In this document: one piece after another, positions 7,003 to 9,817 of the stretch
Position numbering within the stretch: position 1 is the stretch's first letter
How the letters are laid out: each line of letters opens with the position of its first letter
NCBI GenBank assembly: GCA_963694535.1
Contig: CAVODE010000067.1
Span: 1 to 9,817, forward strand
Direction of reading: 5' to 3'
DNA: 9,817 nucleotides
Origin: UBA2979 sp963694535
Lineage (GTDB): Bacteria; Chloroflexota; Dehalococcoidia; UBA2979
Translations under genes and position numbers: made by a program
Notes under the pieces: generated by a model
Told to the model about the DNA's origin: nothing
Database searches by the model: none
Seen by the model: only the letters and a program-made list of their open reading frames with translations

Positions 7003-7449
7003 CTAGTCTTGATATATTCGATTTGGCAAAGCATTTTCTATCTGTTGTTTTAGCTTATGTGCTTCTTCTTTTTGGTGCCATGGGAAGACAAATTCTCGCT
7101 GGGCCGGCCCATTTGATTCAATTACATCTAGGGTTAATCTGCCAAATGGCCACCGTTTAGGATCTATGACGCTTACGCCTCGAATCATTGAAAGATCGAA
7201 TTGTTCTTCCTGTGAACCGATACTTGTTTTTCTAAGAATGCGAGACGTAGCGAGACCAATTAGACCAGCTCCCAGTATAGGTATTCCAATAACTATGACT
7301 GTCAGAAATAAACCTAATATCATGCTTGTCCCTGACAACCATAAGACTCGATTTGCTAATATTTCACCAACAGAGACAACACGGCCATCAAAGTGAACGA
7401 CACCATCTCTGGTGTTAATCGAGAATCTAGATCTGTTGTTGAAATCCAT
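7003..7449 (-). CDS. Small membrane protein with a C-terminal beta-rich domain, function unknown
   Basis: A 148-residue protein with no recognised name. It opens with a polar, beta-prone segment (INTRDGVVHFDGRVVSV, about 11-27). A long hydrophobic stretch at about 34-71 is enough for two tightly packed membrane helices (the second starting near IPILGAGLIGLA). The soluble C-terminal part (about 72-140) has alternating hydrophobic strands, a WPFGRLTLDVI segment, and a final helix rich in Lys, Glu and Gln. The arrangement resembles bacterial membrane proteins with a PH-like domain after a two-helix anchor, but that comparison rests on overall shape only. The start ATG has no strong ribosome-binding site. 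It is co-directional with the nitroreductase gene (67-bp gap) and pheT (26-bp gap), so it probably belongs to the same transcript as pheT. Confidence 0.72.
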   Translation of the reverse strand: MDFNNRSRFSINTRDGVVHFDGRVVSVGEILANRVLWLSGTSMILGLFLTVIVIGIPILGAGLIGLATSRILRKTSIGSQEEQFDLSMIRGVSVIDPKRWPFGRLTLDVIESNGPAQREFVFPWHQKEEAHKLKQQIENALPNRIYQD

Positions 7450-7516
7450 GCTCGGAATTTTAATCCTTTCGGGATAGATTCACTATAATCGAGATGAGAT
7501 TGGACTTATTCTATCA

Positions 7517-8107
7517 TCAGGCTTGGTGCCAGTTCAATTTTCTTGCGACAGGCTCTCGCGCTTCACGCCATTTTTCAGCGATCTCTCCTGCATTAGGATA
7601 CCCTACTCGAACGACACCAATTATCTCTTCATCCTCTGCTATATTCAGAAAAGTTTTCGTTTTTTCACTGCGCGCTATTTTACCTGTTGCCCAAAACGTA
7701 GCGAGTCCCTCTTCATGTGCCGCTAGCAGTAGATTTTGAATTGCAGCGCCGGCGGCAGCTATTTCTTCAACATAAACGCTTTTGCGATTACTAAGTTTTG
7801 GAACACTTACTATGATGACTATTGGGTACTGCATCATCTTCGCGGTGCGTCGGTCACGAATCTCAATCTTAGTAGCGTCATCGATATCATCAGTGAGTTC
7901 GTCTAGGTGTATTTGAGCATCTAGTTGGGCAAGCTTGAGTAATCCATCACCCGCAAATACGTCGAACCGCCACGCCTGATTCATATGATGGGTAGGGGCC
8001 CAAGTGGCCGCCTCGACAATTTTTTCTATTAAATCCGGAGTGGGATGACGTCCCTGAGAAAAAGACTTAATGCTTCTTCGCTCATGTATTACTTTAGATA
8101 CGTTCAC
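7517..8107 (-). CDS. Nitroreductase-family FMN-dependent oxidoreductase (YdjA-like)
   Basis: A 196-residue flavoprotein of the nitroreductase fold, matching the short, YdjA-type members (about 180-200 residues). Visible family features are the FMN-binding ERRSIKSF near the N-terminus (Arg10-Arg11-Ser12), AATWAPTHHMNQAWRF (33-48), GAAIQNLLLAAHEEGLATFWATG (120-142) covering the flavin-contacting loop, and a late VVRVGYP (165-171) followed by a basic segment. Such proteins bind FMN as homodimers and reduce nitroaromatics, quinones or similar acceptors with NAD(P)H; the physiological substrate cannot be inferred. The start is a GTG at 8105-8107, because the conserved ERRS motif begins only a few residues later and no better start is close. 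The ribosome-binding site is poor. It begins 40 bp after the rplT stop codon on the same strand; a short weak hairpin in that gap lacks a T-tract, so read-through from the ribosomal operon is possible. Confidence 0.9.
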   Translation of the reverse strand: MNVSKVIHERRSIKSFSQGRHPTPDLIEKIVEAATWAPTHHMNQAWRFDVFAGDGLLKLAQLDAQIHLDELTDDIDDATKIEIRDRRTAKMMQYPIVIIVSVPKLSNRKSVYVEEIAAAGAAIQNLLLAAHEEGLATFWATGKIARSEKTKTFLNIAEDEEIIGVVRVGYPNAGEIAEKWREAREPVARKLNWHQA

Positions 8108-8147
8108 TTAAGTCTGACCCAACGAACTTCCGTTGTTCTAGAAACGG

Positions 8148-8516
8148 TTATGCAGCCTTGCTTTCGAGCGCATTTCTCGCTTGATCACAAATAATTGTGA
8201 ATGTTGCCGCGTCTGTGATAGCTAGTTCTGAGAGAGACTTTCTATCAAGAATGATTCCGGCCAATGATAACCCGTTAATTAGGCGACCATACGTCAGACC
8301 ATTTTCCCTAGCTGCTGCGTTAATCCGTATAATCCAGAGTCGCCTGAAGTCTCGCCTTCGCTCACGGCGATGATCGGTTGCGTACCTTAATGCGTGAATC
8401 ATACTTTGGTGAGCAACTTTATAATTTGTGCGCCTTTTACCACGGTGACCCTTCGTATAAAGCATCACTTTTTTATGACGTCGTCGTGTTTGTACCCGTG
8501 AACGTACTCTTGGCAT
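8148..8516 (-). CDS. rplT: 50S ribosomal protein L20
   Basis: L20 binds 23S rRNA early in 50S subunit assembly and in several bacteria represses translation of its own operon. The 122-residue protein has family length and pattern: the N-terminal MPRVRSRVQTRRRHKK extension, the KGHRGKRRTNYKVAHQS segment, the arginine-rich helix YATDHRRERRRDFRRLWI (45-62), INAAARENGLTYGRLINGL (64-82), and a C-terminal globular part with LDRKSLSELA. The start ATG has AAGGA 7 nt upstream. It is the third gene of infC-rpmI-rplT and begins 42 bp after the rpmI stop codon. No L20-binding leader could be identified by eye. Confidence 0.98.
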   Translation of the reverse strand: MPRVRSRVQTRRRHKKVMLYTKGHRGKRRTNYKVAHQSMIHALRYATDHRRERRRDFRRLWIIRINAAARENGLTYGRLINGLSLAGIILDRKSLSELAITDAATFTIICDQARNALESKAA

Positions 8517-8558
8517 CTTTAAGTCCTTATTGTCTGATTGTTTATTTTTTTAATCTTG

Positions 8559-8750
8559 TTATGCGTACGGGAGATTCTTTCGAATGGCTTTAGCTACAGT
8601 CGAATGTGCTCCGACATCACCCAAGTTCTGGTAGAGCTTTGACCTCGATCGCTTGTTCCGTTTTGGATTGCGTGTGCGGAGTATTAATTTGCCGCTTCCT
8701 GTGATACGGACTCGCTTAGCAGTTCCTTTATGTGTCTTCATTTTCGGCAC
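8559..8750 (-). CDS. rpmI: 50S ribosomal protein L35
   Basis: L35 is a small, basic protein of the large ribosomal subunit. The 63-residue sequence has the family opening PKMKTHKGTAKRVRITGSGKL, a basic centre (RNPKRNKRSRSK) and the C-terminal VAKAIRKNLPYA. The start is a GTG at 8748-8750, which yields the conserved (M)PKMKTHKG N-terminus. An in-frame ATG three codons later would cut into that motif. GGAG lies 8 nt upstream of the GTG. It sits between infC (35-bp gap) and rplT (42-bp gap), the standard order. Confidence 0.97.
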   Translation of the reverse strand: MPKMKTHKGTAKRVRITGSGKLILRTRNPKRNKRSRSKLYQNLGDVGAHSTVAKAIRKNLPYA

Positions 8751-8785
8751 GATAAATGCTCCATTTCACAATATCGATTAGCTAT

Positions 8786-9340
8786 TTATAACTCGTTGCT
8801 CACAGCAGGCTCAGCTTTTTTTTCGGCTGAGGCTTTTCGATTGGGGTCGAGCGTCATAGTCATGAATCGACCCTCCATTCCTGCTTTTCTTTCTTGTTCT
8901 GCTACATCTTCTACCTGTTCATAAAACCACTTCAAGAGTTCTTCACCAACTTCAGGATGGGTAATTTCTCTCGCCCTAAAAATGATTGACACCTTAACCT
9001 TATCGCCTCCCGCTAATAATTTTCTAGCGGTTCTGACTTTAAAATCCTTATCGTGTTGGCCTATTTTTACTCTCATTCGTACTTCTCGAAGTTGAACCGT
9101 TTTGGAACCCTTACGAGCGTCGCGCTCTTTTTTACTCTGTGCGTATTTCCATTTCCCGTAATTCATTATTTTTACTACAGGCGGATCTGCCGCAGGAGCT
9201 ATCTCTACGAGATCTAGATCAGCGTTATCTGCTAAATCTTGAGCCTCATTCACCGACATGAGTCCGAGTTGTTCTTCGTCTCGAACTACTCGGACATTTG
9301 GTGCACGAATCTCTTCATTGATACGAAGTTCTTTCGCTAT
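8786..9340 (-). CDS. infC: Translation initiation factor IF-3, apparent AUA start
   Basis: IF3 binds the 30S subunit, prevents premature 50S joining and proofreads start-codon choice. The frame encodes 184 residues from the ATA at 9338-9340, close to the usual 170-185. The N-terminal domain shows ELRINEEIRAPNVRVVRDE (4-22), EEQLGLMSVNEAQDLA and LDLVEIAPAADPPVVKIMNYGKW. The C-terminal domain shows KTVQLREVRMRVKIGQHD, DFKVRTARKLLAGGDKVKVSI and FRAREITHPEVGEELL, then a polar tail. The only in-frame ATG near the front (9257-9259) would remove 27 residues of conserved family sequence. No ATG, GTG or TTG lies in frame between the conserved N-terminus and the upstream in-frame TGA. A perfect AGGAGG sits 6 nt before the ATA, which is why I place the start there. 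E. coli infC uses AUU and is autoregulated through it; the same logic would apply here. It is the first gene of the infC-rpmI-rplT operon. Confidence 0.95.
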   Translation of the reverse strand: MAKELRINEEIRAPNVRVVRDEEQLGLMSVNEAQDLADNADLDLVEIAPAADPPVVKIMNYGKWKYAQSKKERDARKGSKTVQLREVRMRVKIGQHDKDFKVRTARKLLAGGDKVKVSIIFRAREITHPEVGEELLKWFYEQVEDVAEQERKAGMEGRFMTMTLDPNRKASAEKKAEPAVSNEL

Positions 9341-9346
9341 AGGTTG

Positions 9347-9352
9347 CCTCCT
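9347..9352 (-). promoter_or_regulatory. Shine-Dalgarno sequence that fixes the infC start
   Basis: Read on the minus strand this is AGGAGG, the strongest ribosome-binding site noticed in the window. Six bases (CAACCT) separate it from the ATA at 9338-9340, an ideal spacing. The next rare-start candidate in frame, an ATC at codon 7, would be about 24 nt away, too far to be served by it. The site therefore supports initiation at the non-canonical ATA. Confidence 0.8.
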
Positions 9353-9374
9353 AGCAAATAATTTCTGAACAAAT

Positions 9375-9410
9375 ATACAGAATCACCACTGATCTACATT
9401 GATTCTGTAT
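9375..9410. repeat. 11-bp perfect inverted repeat upstream of infC
   Basis: ATACAGAATCA (9375-9385) and TGATTCTGTAT (9400-9410) are exact reverse complements with a 14-bp spacer, lying in the 104-bp gap between the carrier-protein gene and infC. In minus-strand RNA this would form an 11-bp stem with a 14-nt loop, ending 22 nt upstream of the infC AGGAGG. No U-tract follows in that direction, so it does not look like a standard intrinsic terminator. It could be an infC leader structure, a processing or mRNA 3'-end hairpin for the upstream gene, or a protein-binding operator. Confidence 0.6.
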
Positions 9411-9444
9411 TTAGACAGACGCTTATTCTATCATTTCATCGCCG

Positions 9445-9817
9445 TTAGGGAAGGTCGTCACTCTCTGAAACCTCGTAATCAAGGATGACGTCGCCTTTTT
9501 CTGCTCTTGTACCTGATTCTAAGTGTATTTCAGTTACAACTCCGTCGGTGGGAGCCTTTATCTCATTTTGCATTTTCATCGCTTCGATGACTGCAACGGT
9601 ATCTCCATTTTTGATAACGTCTCCTGGGCTCACACGTATTTCTATGAGTATTCCGGCTAGCGGTACGGAAATCTTTCCAGGTAAGTCCTCGGAACCAGCC
9701 TTGCTTCGTGATTTTCTGGCGGCTTGCGTGCTCGTAACCTGAAAGTGCTTGTTATTATGCGAGATTCGCCAACCATCAGATTCGGGAACGATATAACCAA
9801 GCCAATTGCTTTCGCTA
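9445..9817 (-). CDS. Biotin carboxyl carrier protein or domain, C-terminal part
   Basis: The frame is open from the right edge of the window to the TAA at 9445-9447, so these 123 codons are the C-terminal part of a longer protein whose start is outside. The last 75 or so residues form a biotinyl domain: SVPLAGILIEIRVSPGD, then GDTVAVIEAMKMQNEIKAP with the biotin-accepting lysine in EAMKM (codon 9574-9576), then GVVTEIHLESGTRAEKGDVI. The carrier shuttles carboxybiotin between a biotin carboxylase and a carboxyltransferase. Upstream residues (GYIVPESDGWRISHNNKHFQV) look like the beta-rich N-terminal part of stand-alone carriers, followed by a short basic linker (ARKSRSKAGS). The end of a fused biotin carboxylase alpha subunit cannot be excluded. 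A GTG at 9631-9633 is internal, not the start, since conserved domain sequence precedes it. The carboxyltransferase at 1-370 is a plausible partner. infC begins 104 bp downstream. Confidence 0.93.
   Translation of the reverse strand, partial: SESNWLGYIVPESDGWRISHNNKHFQVTSTQAARKSRSKAGSEDLPGKISVPLAGILIEIRVSPGDVIKNGDTVAVIEAMKMQNEIKAPTDGVVTEIHLESGTRAEKGDVILDYEVSESDDLP

Noticed and set aside
7494..7739. Plus-strand open frames opposite the nitroreductase gene
   Set aside because: They have no family features and are antisense to a well-supported flavoprotein gene.
8108..8147. Hairpin CCGTT/AACGG between rplT and the nitroreductase gene as an operon terminator
   Set aside because: The stem is 5 bp, competing pairings exist, and no U-tract follows on the minus strand.
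8786..9259. infC starting at the ATG 9257-9259 (157 residues)
   Set aside because: It would remove 27 residues that match the conserved IF3 N-terminus, and no Shine-Dalgarno precedes this ATG, while a perfect one precedes the upstream ATA.
9445..9633. A separate 62-residue biotinyl protein starting at GTG 9633
   Set aside because: The frame is open to the window edge, and the sequence just upstream (SVPLAGILIEI) is part of the same biotinyl domain fold.
1..9817. Mobile element, CRISPR array, tRNA or rRNA in the window
   Set aside because: No transposase or integrase sequence, no regularly spaced direct repeats and no tRNA-like arms or rRNA signatures were seen; gaps between genes are short.

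Overview
The window is a compact bacterial chromosomal segment of low to moderate GC. It carries a translation-centred gene cluster: initiation factor IF3, ribosomal proteins L35 and L20, and both subunits of phenylalanyl-tRNA synthetase. Two partial genes of a biotin-dependent acyl-CoA carboxylase sit at its two edges. The standard genetic code is used, and TGA serves as a stop in several genes. The flavour of the proteins (LysM lipoprotein with a Thr/Pro/Ala linker, stand-alone Lrp-type RAM domain, separate carboxylase subunits) resembles free-living Chloroflexota such as Dehalococcoidia/SAR202. That placement is an inference from style; no rRNA or other decisive marker is present.

Layout. 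Almost everything is on the minus strand, so transcription runs from the right edge to the left. In that order: the C-terminal part of a biotin carboxyl carrier protein or domain (9445-9817, its start lies outside the window); infC (8786-9340), rpmI (8559-8750) and rplT (8148-8516); a nitroreductase-family flavoprotein (7517-8107); a small two-helix membrane protein (7003-7449); and pheT (4553-6976). A two-gene block on the plus strand then interrupts the minus-strand series: a stand-alone RAM-domain protein (2804-3049) and an alkaline-phosphatase-superfamily phosphodiesterase/phosphatase (3110-4309). Minus-strand genes resume with pheS (1676-2722), a two-helix membrane protein (1200-1640), a LysM lipoprotein (502-1137) and the N-terminal part of an acyl-CoA carboxylase carboxyltransferase (1-370).

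How the parts fit. infC-rpmI-rplT is the classical IF3/L35/L20 operon, commonly followed by pheST. Here pheT still lies downstream of rplT, but pheS comes after pheT instead of before it and is cut off from it by the oppositely oriented pair, so pheS needs its own promoter. The BCCP and carboxyltransferase would act in one carboxylase, yet the whole translation block lies between them.

Most notable observation. The conserved IF3 reading frame has no ATG, GTG or TTG upstream of its conserved N-terminus. A perfect AGGAGG sits 6 nt before an in-frame ATA codon, so infC appears to start at AUA. This would be a variant of the rare AUU start through which E. coli IF3 controls its own synthesis. An 11-bp perfect inverted repeat lies just upstream. 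No insertion sequence, CRISPR array, tRNA or rRNA gene was seen, and no gene-free stretch reaches 300 bases.
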